Part shown: in pieces, positions 33,941 through 41,316 of the stretch
Layout of the letters: every line of letters begins with the position of its first letter
How positions within the stretch are numbered: the first letter of the stretch is position 1
Assembly (NCBI GenBank): GCA_016871595.1
Contig: VHCY01000012.1
Location: 1-42,589 of the forward strand
DNA from: Verrucomicrobiota bacterium
Lineage (GTDB): Bacteria; Verrucomicrobiota; Verrucomicrobiia; Opitutales; Opitutaceae
Length of the DNA: 42,589 bases
Direction of reading: 5' to 3'
Notes under the pieces: generated by a model
Seen by the model: only the letters and a program-made list of their open reading frames with translations
What the model was told of the DNA's origin: nothing
The model's database searches: none
Made by a program: the position numbers and the translations under genes

Positions 33941-34753
33941 TCAGACGTAGAGGTCGCGCAGCATCGCGGCCGCGCCCTCGTCGAGCTGCTCGCGGCGGCG
34001 GATCTCGTCGAAGCGGTCGATCAGGTCCTCGGGCCGCAGGCGGCGCTTCTCGGCGCCCCGGAAGTCGTGCACCACCCGGCCCCGGTGCATCATCAGGATG
34101 CGGTCGCCGTAGGCCACCGCCTGCGCCATCGAGTGGGTCACCATCATCGTGGTGAGGCCGTCCCGCCGGATCACCTCGTCGGAGAGGGTGATGACCTGGT
34201 CGGCGCTCTTGGGGTCGAGCGCGGCGGTGTGCTCGTCGAGGAGGAGCAGGCGGGGGCGCAGCCAGGTCGCCATCAGCAGGGTGAGAGCCTGGCGCTGGCC
34301 GCCCGAGAGGGAGCCGATGGCGTTGTCGAGGCGGTCCTCGAGCCCCATCCGCAGCGCCGCGACGCGGTCCCGCAGGGGCCCCATCAGGTCCGGGGCGAGG
34401 GCCCAGCCGAGCCCGCGGGGCCGCCCACGACGGGCGGCGAGGGCGAAGTTCTCCGCGATCGACATCCCCGGCGCGGTGCCGCTGAACGGGTTCTGGAACA
34501 CCCGGCCGATCAGCCGCGCGCGCCGGTGCTCGGGCCAGCGGGTGACGTCGTGGCCGTCCAGGCGGATGCGGCCCTCGTCGAGAAGGAAGGAGCCGGCGAC
34601 CGCGTTGAGCAGGGTGGACTTGCCGGAGCCGTTGGTGCCGAGCACGACGACGAACGAGCCCTCCTCCAGCGTGACGTCCACGCCCTGGAGGGCGCGCACC
34701 TCGTTCACGGTGCCGGGGTTGAAGGTCTGGCGGAGGCCGTGGAGCTCGAGCAT
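33941..34753 (-). CDS. ABC transporter ATP-binding protein (TrpXYZ/branched-chain-like uptake family)
   Basis: A 270-residue ATPase. Walker A is GTNGSGKST (39-47), the signature LSGGQR lies at 149-154 and Walker B is LLLLDEHTAALD (D173/E174). The H-loop is in MMVTHSMAQAVAYGDRILMM. The extended C-terminus (DLIDRFDEIRRREQLDEGAA) is typical of ATPases paired with PF04392 substrate-binding proteins, such as the TrpXYZ tryptophan importer. It follows the permease gene by 5 bp. With the permease and the tandem binding protein it makes a complete importer; the imported compound is not identifiable, although amino acids or related aromatics are the known substrates of relatives. Confidence 0.93.
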   Translation of the reverse strand: MLELHGLRQTFNPGTVNEVRALQGVDVTLEEGSFVVVLGTNGSGKSTLLNAVAGSFLLDEGRIRLDGHDVTRWPEHRRARLIGRVFQNPFSGTAPGMSIAENFALAARRGRPRGLGWALAPDLMGPLRDRVAALRMGLEDRLDNAIGSLSGGQRQALTLLMATWLRPRLLLLDEHTAALDPKSADQVITLSDEVIRRDGLTTMMVTHSMAQAVAYGDRILMMHRGRVVHDFRGAEKRRLRPEDLIDRFDEIRRREQLDEGAAAMLRDLYV

Positions 34754-34758
34754 CGGGA

Positions 34759-35685
34759 TCAGGCGGCCGGCGCGCCGCCCCGCCGGCGGGCGAGGAAGCG
34801 CGGGAGGACCAGGGCGGAGAAGACGAAGAGGGCGGTGATGAGCTTGAGGTCGTTCGGGTTCAGGCCCCAGCGCAGGGCCACCGCGACCAGTAGGCGGAAC
34901 AGGACCGAGCCGAGCACCGCGCCGGCGAGCGCGAGGCCGAGGCTCCGCGAGCCGGTGAGGGCCTCGCCGATGATCACGCTCGCCAGCCCCCAGACGATCA
35001 TCCCGATGCCCATCTGCGCGTCCGCGAACCCCTGGTACTGCGCGAGGAGGGCGCCGGAGAGGGCGACCAGGCCGTTGGAGAGGGCGAGGCCGAGGATGGT
35101 GTAGCGGTCGACGTCGGCGCCCAGCGCCCGGACCATCTGCGGGTTGTCGCCCGTCGCCCGCATCGCCGTGCCGACGTCCGTCCGGAAGAACAGGTACAGC
35201 GTCACGCCCGCCGCGACCGCCGCGAGCAGCGCGAGGGCGAGGACGGCGAGGTCGCCCGGCGCCACCGGCCAGCCCAGCAGGTGCAGCGGCCCGGCGCCGA
35301 ACAACGCGTGCCCGAGGCGCTCGCCCTGGGTGGCGAAGGTGTTCGCCTGCAGCAGCGGCACGTTGCTCCGGCCCATCACGTGCAGGTTCACCGAATAGAG
35401 CGCGGTCATCACGAGGATGCCCGCGAGCAGGGCGTTGATCTTGAAGCGCGTGTGGATCACGCCGGCGAGGGCGCCCGCGGCCGCGCCGGCCAGGGCGCCG
35501 GCCCCCGTGGCAAGGATGGGCGACGTGCCCCCGACCAGCAGCACCGCCGCGACCGCCGCGCCGAGGGTGATCGAGCCGTCGGTGGTGATGTCCGGGATCG
35601 AGAAGATGCGGAACGAGACGTACACGCCCATCGCGAGGAGCGAGAGGATCAGGCCGAGGGTCAGCGCGCCGAGGAGGAGGGTCAT
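34759..35685 (-). CDS. ABC transporter permease (BPD_transp_2 family)
   Basis: A 308-residue, very hydrophobic inner-membrane protein with about eight to ten helices. Family-typical sections are VSFRIFSIPDITTDGSITLG near the N-terminus, GVIHTRFKINALLAGILVMT, and the cytoplasmic coupling loop FRTDVGTAMRATGDNPQMVR. ALSGALLAQYQGFADAQMGI and MIVWGLASVIIGEALTGSR follow. This is the LivH/LivM-like single-permease type seen in TrpXYZ systems, working as a homodimer. It lies 5 bp before the ATPase gene and 16 bp after the STAS-fusion gene. Confidence 0.92.
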   Translation of the reverse strand: MTLLLGALTLGLILSLLAMGVYVSFRIFSIPDITTDGSITLGAAVAAVLLVGGTSPILATGAGALAGAAAGALAGVIHTRFKINALLAGILVMTALYSVNLHVMGRSNVPLLQANTFATQGERLGHALFGAGPLHLLGWPVAPGDLAVLALALLAAVAAGVTLYLFFRTDVGTAMRATGDNPQMVRALGADVDRYTILGLALSNGLVALSGALLAQYQGFADAQMGIGMIVWGLASVIIGEALTGSRSLGLALAGAVLGSVLFRLLVAVALRWGLNPNDLKLITALFVFSALVLPRFLARRRGGAPAA

Positions 35686-35701
35686 CGCGGGACGGTTGGG
35701 T

Positions 35702-36922
35702 TCAGGCGGGATGGGCCGGGGCGCACCAGAGCGCGCCGCGCAGGAATTCGCTGTCGCCCGCGCCGCCGGGCCCCCGCGGATCGGCCAGCAGGTGCAGGAT
35801 CGCCTGCAGTCCCTGGCCGTCGAACAGTTCCCGCACCGTCGCCGCCAGCTCGATCGCGCCCTGCCGCACGGGGCGGTAGGGGAACACGGCCGCGTGGACG
35901 TGCGCGCGCAGGCCCTCCCCGCCGAGCGGCCGCAGCAGCGGGTCGAACGGTGTGCCCGGGCGCGCCACCACGCCCGCGAGCAGGGCGGTCGATTCGCGGA
36001 AGGAGCGCTCCGGCGTGAACGACAGCCAGTTCCGCACCGCCGGGAAGGCGAAGCGTTCCTCCGTGCCGGCCTCCGCCGCCGGCGAACGCCGGAGGGTGGC
36101 GCCGACCAGGCCCGCGGTCTCGACGGCGGCCACGAACGCCACCGCGGGCGCCGCGCCCAGCGTGAGGGCCTCGGCCGCCAGCGCCGCCAGCGGCACGGTC
36201 CGGCGGTCGCCCAGCGGGGTGAAGCGCGAGAGGAGGTTGAAGTCTCCCTCGCCGGCCAGACCGAGGAGCAGGTGCCCGGAGGGCTCGAGGCCGCGCTCCG
36301 TCACCAGGAAATCCGGTCGACCGGGCCCGTCCGTCGGCTGGTAGGCGGCGGCGCCGCCGGCGGCCAGCAGTTCCCCGAGCCGGCCGCGGCTGTCCGCCGC
36401 GTCGTGACCGAGCGCGCCCACGCCGAGGGCGAAGGTCCCGGGCCCGAAACGGGCCGGAAAAAGGGCCCCGGCGCCGCGTTGCAGCTGGGCCGCCTCGCCG
36501 GAGATCCGCACCCGCACGCCGCCCGGCCGGGCCCCGGCCACCGGGTGCAGCTCGTGCCGCGCCGCCGCACCCTCGTGCACGCGCCCGGGCGCCGGCCCCG
36601 CCGGGGCGGCCTCCGGCGCGGCCGCGGCGGAGATCAATTGCTCGAGGCCCGCCAGTTCCAGGACCTCGCGCACGGTCGCCGAGGGCGCCAGGATGCCGAA
36701 GCTGCCGCCGATGGCCTTCGCCTGCCGGTGCGCGGTGAGCAGGGTGCGCAGGCCGGCCGAACTGACGTAGCCCACGGCCGACATCTCGGCCCGCAGGTGG
36801 TGCTCGCCGTCCCGCACCGCCGCCTCCAGGGCGGTCGAGACGTGCCCGGCCCAGCTCGCGTCAAGCCGGCCCCGCAGGACGAGGACCAGCAGTTCGCCGC
36901 GCTTGTCGCGTTGGATGTCCAT
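35702..36922 (-). CDS. STAS domain fused to a large uncharacterised domain
   Basis: A 406-residue protein. Residues 1-112 are a STAS domain (MDIQRDKRGELLVLVLRGRL) with phospho-site motif VGYVSSAGLRTLL, the same YVSSAGLR as the separate STAS protein of this operon. After an Ala/Pro linker, residues about 130-406 form a globular region I cannot assign. Notable stretches are FALGVGALGHDAADSRGRLG, ELLAAGGAAAYQP, GDFNLLSRFTPLGDRRTVPL, AVAFVAAVETAGLVGATLRR, NWLSFTPERSFRESTALLAG and LRAHVHAAVFPYRPVRQGAI. No membrane segment or known catalytic motif is evident. It sits between the binding-protein gene (4 bp) and the permease gene (16 bp), so it may link transporter state to the RsbW-like kinase. The ATG at 36922 is the family-consistent start. 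Confidence 0.8.
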   Translation of the reverse strand: MDIQRDKRGELLVLVLRGRLDASWAGHVSTALEAAVRDGEHHLRAEMSAVGYVSSAGLRTLLTAHRQAKAIGGSFGILAPSATVREVLELAGLEQLISAAAAPEAAPAGPAPGRVHEGAAARHELHPVAGARPGGVRVRISGEAAQLQRGAGALFPARFGPGTFALGVGALGHDAADSRGRLGELLAAGGAAAYQPTDGPGRPDFLVTERGLEPSGHLLLGLAGEGDFNLLSRFTPLGDRRTVPLAALAAEALTLGAAPAVAFVAAVETAGLVGATLRRSPAAEAGTEERFAFPAVRNWLSFTPERSFRESTALLAGVVARPGTPFDPLLRPLGGEGLRAHVHAAVFPYRPVRQGAIELAATVRELFDGQGLQAILHLLADPRGPGGAGDSEFLRGALWCAPAHPA

Positions 36923-36926
36923 CGGT

Positions 36927-38927
36927 TCAGCGCTTCCCCTCGAGTTCGGCGATGAGCGCGGGGTCAAGGCTGAGCCCGAGCCGCGGGATCGCCTCGCGGC
37001 CGATCCGGATCTCGTTCACCGCCACGTTGGCCATCGGGATGCCGGCCGGGCTCTCGCCCCCGAGGACGCGGGCGAGGAGGGGCGCGGCCGCCTTGCCGCT
37101 GTGGTAGAAGCCGGGCCCGGCGCCCATCAGCGCGCCGCGGGCGGCGGCGTCCGGGTCCTCCGCGACCAGCGGCAGCCGCGCTTCCTGGCAGACCTTGCGG
37201 ATCCCGTCGTAGGCGAGGAAGGCCGTGTTGTCGCTCGTCAGGTAGAACACATCGACCTGGCGGGACACGATGCCCTGCGCGGCCTGCAGCACCTCGTTGG
37301 TGCTGGCGGCGGTCAGCTCCACCAGCTCGATCCCGCGGCGCCGGGTCGACTCGCGCAGCAGGCTGATGATCTTCACCGAGTTCGCCTCGCCGCTGTTGTA
37401 GACGGTGCCGATGCGGCGCACGGACGGCAGCAGGCGCGTCAGCGCCGCCACGATGTCCTCGACCGGCGTGAGCGAGCCGATCCCGGTCACGTGCGGCAGG
37501 TGGTCGGTGAAGGAGCGGCCGGCGCCGGCCGCGACGGGGTCGGTCACGTAGGTGAACACCACGGGCTTGGCGCGCGCCTGGAAGGAGGCCTGCAGGACGG
37601 GCGTCGAGAAGGGCACGATGACGTCGACCTCGGACGAATCGAAGTTGCGGATCATCGGGAGGATGTTGACCACCTCGCCCTGCGCGTGCTGGCGGACGAC
37701 GCGGAGGTTCTGCCCCTCGGTGAAGCCCAGCTCGCGGAGGCCGTCGAGCAGCCCCTTCTGGCAAAGGTCCAGCTGGGGGTCCGGGGCGAAGGCGGCGAAG
37801 CCGAGGGTGAAGGTGCGCCCGGCTGGCGGGGGAGGCGAGGCGGCGGGAGCAGCTGCCGTGGCGCGGGGCTGCTCGCGGCCCTGCTCGTCCAGGATCAGCT
37901 GCGCGCGGGCGACGAGGGCTGGCGGGAACGACCAACCCTCACGGAGGCCGGCGAGAGCCTGCCGGTTGAGGCAGAGGTTTTCCGCCATCAGGGGCCCGAC
38001 GGGGATGGTGGCGGGGCTGCGGCCGTTGAGCACCTCGCCGGCGAGCCGGCCGGTCTGCCGCCCGATCTCGAAGTAATCGGCGCCGAGGTCGAACAGGGTC
38101 CCCTTGCGCACGCTGGGCGGGGTGACGGTGAGGACGGGGATGCGGGCCTTGCGGGCGGCGGCGACGATGCCGTCGAGCGCCACCAGCACCGCGACATCGC
38201 CGGGCAGCCAGAGGGCGTCGACCCCGCGGGCGATCACCGCGGCGGCGGCCTCGGGGGCGGAGCTGGCGTTCTCGGCGTTGCCCTCCTCCAGCGTGATCCC
38301 GAGGGCGGCGCAGGTCGCGCGGGCCACCTTCATCTGGGCGAGCGAGTTGGGCTCCGCCGGGTTGAAGATCGCGCCGAGGCGGCGCAGGCCCGGATTCAGC
38401 TCGCGGGCGGTCCGCAGGCAGGCGTCCACCGGCTGCATCGTGGCGAAGCCGGTGAGGTGGGGTGGGTGGTCGAGGTGGTTCTCGCGGCTGATGCCGACCC
38501 CGGCCGCGTAGGGATCCGACACGAGGCCGAACACGTGGGGCGTCTTGCCGGCGCGGTTGGCGTTGGCCACCGCCTGCAGGGAGACCGTGGTGATGGTCAG
38601 CAGCAGGTCGTGGCCCCCCGCGGCCATCTGGCGGGCGATGGACTGCGCGACGTTGGCGTCGCCCTCCGCGTTGAAGAACCGGATCCGCGCGTTACGGCCC
38701 TGTTCCCAGCCCAGCTCGGCCAGCCCCTTCACCATCCCCTCGCGCCCGTCGTCGAGGATGCTCTGGGAGGCGTGTTGCAGGAGTGCGATGCTGACCTGCC
38801 GGCCGGGTTGGGCGCGCGCCTGCGCGGCGGCGTCGCGCCGCGAGCCAAGGTCCGATAGCAGGAGCACCGCCGAGGTGGCGGCGATCAGGAACAGGCCGAG
38901 GCTGAGGCGACGCAGGAAGACGGGCAT
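36927..38927 (-). CDS. Tandem ABC substrate-binding protein (two PF04392-type domains), membrane-anchored or exported
   Basis: A 666-residue protein and first gene of the ten-gene unit. An N-terminal hydrophobic segment (about 8-25, SLGLFLIAATSAVLLL) without lipobox is a signal peptide or anchor. Two complete TrpX-like binding domains follow, about 43-345 and 371-660, joined by an Ala/Pro linker (about 354-370). The hinge motif appears in both: LRRLGAIFNPAEPNSLAQMK and VRRIGTVYNSGEANSVKI. So do DHPPHLTGFATMQPVDACL versus HLPHVTGIGSLTPVEDIVAA, and DYFEIGRQTGRLAGEVLNG versus GFYHSGKAAAPLLARVLGG. Most relatives have one such domain. It should present one or two small ligands to the permease, or sense them for signalling. 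ATGs at 38951 and 38927 are both possible; I prefer 38927, just before the hydrophobic segment. Confidence 0.88.
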   Translation of the reverse strand: MPVFLRRLSLGLFLIAATSAVLLLSDLGSRRDAAAQARAQPGRQVSIALLQHASQSILDDGREGMVKGLAELGWEQGRNARIRFFNAEGDANVAQSIARQMAAGGHDLLLTITTVSLQAVANANRAGKTPHVFGLVSDPYAAGVGISRENHLDHPPHLTGFATMQPVDACLRTARELNPGLRRLGAIFNPAEPNSLAQMKVARATCAALGITLEEGNAENASSAPEAAAAVIARGVDALWLPGDVAVLVALDGIVAAARKARIPVLTVTPPSVRKGTLFDLGADYFEIGRQTGRLAGEVLNGRSPATIPVGPLMAENLCLNRQALAGLREGWSFPPALVARAQLILDEQGREQPRATAAAPAASPPPPAGRTFTLGFAAFAPDPQLDLCQKGLLDGLRELGFTEGQNLRVVRQHAQGEVVNILPMIRNFDSSEVDVIVPFSTPVLQASFQARAKPVVFTYVTDPVAAGAGRSFTDHLPHVTGIGSLTPVEDIVAALTRLLPSVRRIGTVYNSGEANSVKIISLLRESTRRRGIELVELTAASTNEVLQAAQGIVSRQVDVFYLTSDNTAFLAYDGIRKVCQEARLPLVAEDPDAAARGALMGAGPGFYHSGKAAAPLLARVLGGESPAGIPMANVAVNEIRIGREAIPRLGLSLDPALIAELEGKR

Positions 38928-38998
38928 CGGGGCGGGCCGAGGGGAATGCATTTCCCTTGAGAAGTGCAAGGCTGCGGGAGTAGCCCGGAGGGGAGATG

Positions 38999-39018
38999 GG
39001 GTTGCGACGGTCCAACCC
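38999..39018. promoter_or_regulatory. Inverted repeat upstream of the signalling operon
   Basis: GGGTTG (38999-39004) and CAACCC (39013-39018) form a 6-bp dyad with an 8-base spacer, inside the 133-bp gap between the S9 peptidase stop and the binding-protein start. It could be an operator for the ten-gene operon or a weak transcript end of the peptidase gene. I see no convincing -35/-10 pair. Confidence 0.2.
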
Positions 39019-39060
39019 GCCTTCGCCGCTGGTTCACTCGTCGTCCGCGCGGCCCTTCCC

Positions 39061-41157
39061 CTACTGCCCGGGCCGGGGGGCGACCTCGACCGGGGTGCCG
39101 ACCTTCACGCGGCCCTCCGGGACGTTCATATTGCGGGCGAGGAAGGCCTCCACCTTGGCGTAGAACTCGAGCTTGTTCTCGAGCTTCCGGAAACCGTGGC
39201 CCTCGTTCTCCTCGATGATGGCCTCGTACTCCTTGCCGTGCTGGCGCAGCCGCGACTCCAGCTTCTGCCACTGGTCGAAGCGCACGCGGGGGTCGTTCTT
39301 CCCGTAGGCCGCCATCAGCGGCGCGCGGATCGCGGCGATGTGGTTGATCGGGTTCACCGCGCTGAGGCGGGCGGCATCCTTGACCGGATCCAGGTTGGTG
39401 AAGGAACGCGTCTCCTCGAAGATCCGCGGCAGGGCGAAGCTGCGGCCGCCGCCGCGCAGCTCGAGGTCCGCGACGCCCACGTAGTTGATGCCCAGGCAGT
39501 ACAGCTCGGGCGTGAAGGTCAGGCCCGCCATCGTGGCGTAGCCGCCGTAGCTGGCGCCAAAGATGCCCACGCGCGCCGGGTCGGCGTAGCCCTGGGCCAC
39601 GCACCAGCGCACGGCGTCGGTGAGGTCGTCCTGCATCTTCCCGCCCCACTCCCGGTAGCCGCCGCGCTGGAAGGTCAACCCGTAGCCGCCGCTGCCGCGG
39701 TAATTCACCTGCAACACCGCGTAGCCGCGGCTGGCGAGGAACTGCACCTGCTCGCTCCAGCCCCACTGGTCGCGCGGGCCGTACGGGCCGCCGTGCGGCA
39801 CCAGAATCATCGGCAGGTTCCGCAGCTCGCGGCCCGCCGGCACGCTGAGGTAGCCCGGGATCTCAAGGCCGTCCCGCGCCGGGAAACGGATCGGGCGCAT
39901 CTCCGCCATCCGCGCCGGGTCCACCTTCGGCCGCACCTTGCCGATCACGGACATCTCCTGCTTGCCGGCATCGTAGAGGTAGTAGGTGCCGGGATCGCGG
40001 TCGCTGGCGGCGAGGATCACCATCACCTGCCCGTCGCGGGTGGCACTGGCGATGAAGTTGCGGGTCCCGGCCAGCGCCCCGTCGAGGTCGCGCTGCAGCT
40101 TCGCCATCGCCGGGTCGAGCCAGCGCACCTCGGGGTAGTCATCGTGGAACGCAACCCCCGCGAGGTCCCCCGCCGGGTTGAAGATCAGGCCGTCCACCGC
40201 CGCGCGGGACGACAGGCCGCCGCGCCGGTAGTTGGCGAGGCGGTCCCCGGGCTCGACGCGCGGGTGCTCGAACAGGATCGGCCCCCAGGTTCCCGTCTCG
40301 GGATCCAGAGTGCGGATCACCGCCCGGTCGTGCTCCATAAAACTCTTCACGTAGAGGGTCCGGTCGTCCTTCGCGAAGACGCTCGGCCGCCAGTGCGGGT
40401 CGATGGGGGAGGCCTCCTCGAACAGCAGGGAGACCTCCCGGCTGAACTCCCCGATCGGCCGCCAATCGGCCTTCTCGGACGCGCGGTACATCACCTGCAC
40501 CGGCTTCTCGAAGTCCGTGCAGATCGCGAGGCGGATGACGCCCTTCGAGTCCGCCAGCCAGACGCGCGCGTTGATGTGGTTCTGCTCGTGGATCGTCTCC
40601 CGGCCGGTGCGCAGGTTCACCTTGATCACGTCGCCGAGACCGGAATTGCCCCGCAGGCGGTTCATCAGGATGTGCTCCGGATCCTTGGGGAGCAGCGAGA
40701 TCAGGGTCTTGGGCAGGTCCCGCTCCGACGCGGGGGCATCGCCGGCGCCGAGGCCGTCGGCAGTGGCCTCTACGCCCTCCAGCTTGTTGATGGTCACTAG
40801 GTTCGAGCCGTCTGGGGAGCAGGCGAACATCCCGTACTGCTCACGGCCGCCGAACTGCTGCGCGAACACGATCCGGTCGGGCTTGGCCCACACGTAGGCC
40901 ACCACGCTCTCGATCTTCATATCCGTGAGCCAGCGCATCTTGCGCGTTTCCCGGTCGAGGATCGCGAGGTTCATCCGCTGGTTCCTCGGCGCCAGCCAGG
41001 TGAGATAACGGCCGGTGGGGGAAATCTGGACCGCCTGCATTTCCGGATCGGCGAACAGGTCCGCCAGGGCGGGGGGCGGCGTGGCGGGTGAAGGGGCTGC
41101 CGCGGTCAGGCAGGGGAGCGTGGAAATGCCCAGCAGGAGGAGCAGGAATCGGCGCAT
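39061..41157 (-). CDS. Secreted S9 prolyl oligopeptidase-family peptidase
   Basis: A 698-residue protein with a signal peptide (MRRFLLLLLGISTLPCLTAA, 1-20). An N-terminal beta-propeller-like region (about 30-420, PDGSNLVTI-type blades) precedes an alpha/beta hydrolase domain (about 425-680). The catalytic triad is intact: Ser536 in GIFGASYGGYATMAG, Asp622 in AYGKNDPRVRFDQW, His654 in NEGHGFRKLENK. The oxyanion segment MILVPHGGPYGPRDQWGW and VNYRGSGGYGLTFQRGGY are typical of acylaminoacyl-peptidase/dipeptidyl-peptidase relatives. It likely releases amino acids or short peptides from peptides in the periplasm. It is divergent from the TonB-dependent receptor gene across 159 bp, a pairing that suggests uptake and breakdown of peptides, though that is inference. 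Confidence 0.93.
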   Translation of the reverse strand: MRRFLLLLLGISTLPCLTAAAPSPATPPPALADLFADPEMQAVQISPTGRYLTWLAPRNQRMNLAILDRETRKMRWLTDMKIESVVAYVWAKPDRIVFAQQFGGREQYGMFACSPDGSNLVTINKLEGVEATADGLGAGDAPASERDLPKTLISLLPKDPEHILMNRLRGNSGLGDVIKVNLRTGRETIHEQNHINARVWLADSKGVIRLAICTDFEKPVQVMYRASEKADWRPIGEFSREVSLLFEEASPIDPHWRPSVFAKDDRTLYVKSFMEHDRAVIRTLDPETGTWGPILFEHPRVEPGDRLANYRRGGLSSRAAVDGLIFNPAGDLAGVAFHDDYPEVRWLDPAMAKLQRDLDGALAGTRNFIASATRDGQVMVILAASDRDPGTYYLYDAGKQEMSVIGKVRPKVDPARMAEMRPIRFPARDGLEIPGYLSVPAGRELRNLPMILVPHGGPYGPRDQWGWSEQVQFLASRGYAVLQVNYRGSGGYGLTFQRGGYREWGGKMQDDLTDAVRWCVAQGYADPARVGIFGASYGGYATMAGLTFTPELYCLGINYVGVADLELRGGGRSFALPRIFEETRSFTNLDPVKDAARLSAVNPINHIAAIRAPLMAAYGKNDPRVRFDQWQKLESRLRQHGKEYEAIIEENEGHGFRKLENKLEFYAKVEAFLARNMNVPEGRVKVGTPVEVAPRPGQ

Positions 41158-41316
41158 GGCGGGGGAGAGAGCGGGCTTGCGGCCGGGAGTCAAACGTCGC
41201 CCGGCGGCCAAAGTTGGGCGTTGCCTTGCAAGTTTAACCGCACTTTTACTTCTCCGTTCATTATCGGATTTCGGCGCCGTTGCCGGATTCGTCCCCTCCC
41301 AACCAACCAAACCACC
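41158..41316. promoter_or_regulatory. Divergent promoter region of the S9 peptidase and TonB-dependent receptor genes
   Basis: A 159-bp region between two divergent starts. Its middle (about 41220-41270) is much more AT-rich than the surroundings. A possible plus-strand promoter is TTGCCT, a 17-base spacer and TTTTAC (41221-41249), a weak match to the sigma-70 consensus. The receptor leader ends CCAACCAAACCACC directly before ATG, with no Shine-Dalgarno motif. Confidence 0.35.

Noticed and set aside
27654-38927. Signalling operon considered as a horizontally acquired island
   Set aside because: Composition and codon style look like the rest of the window and no integrase, transposase, tRNA or flanking direct repeat is visible.
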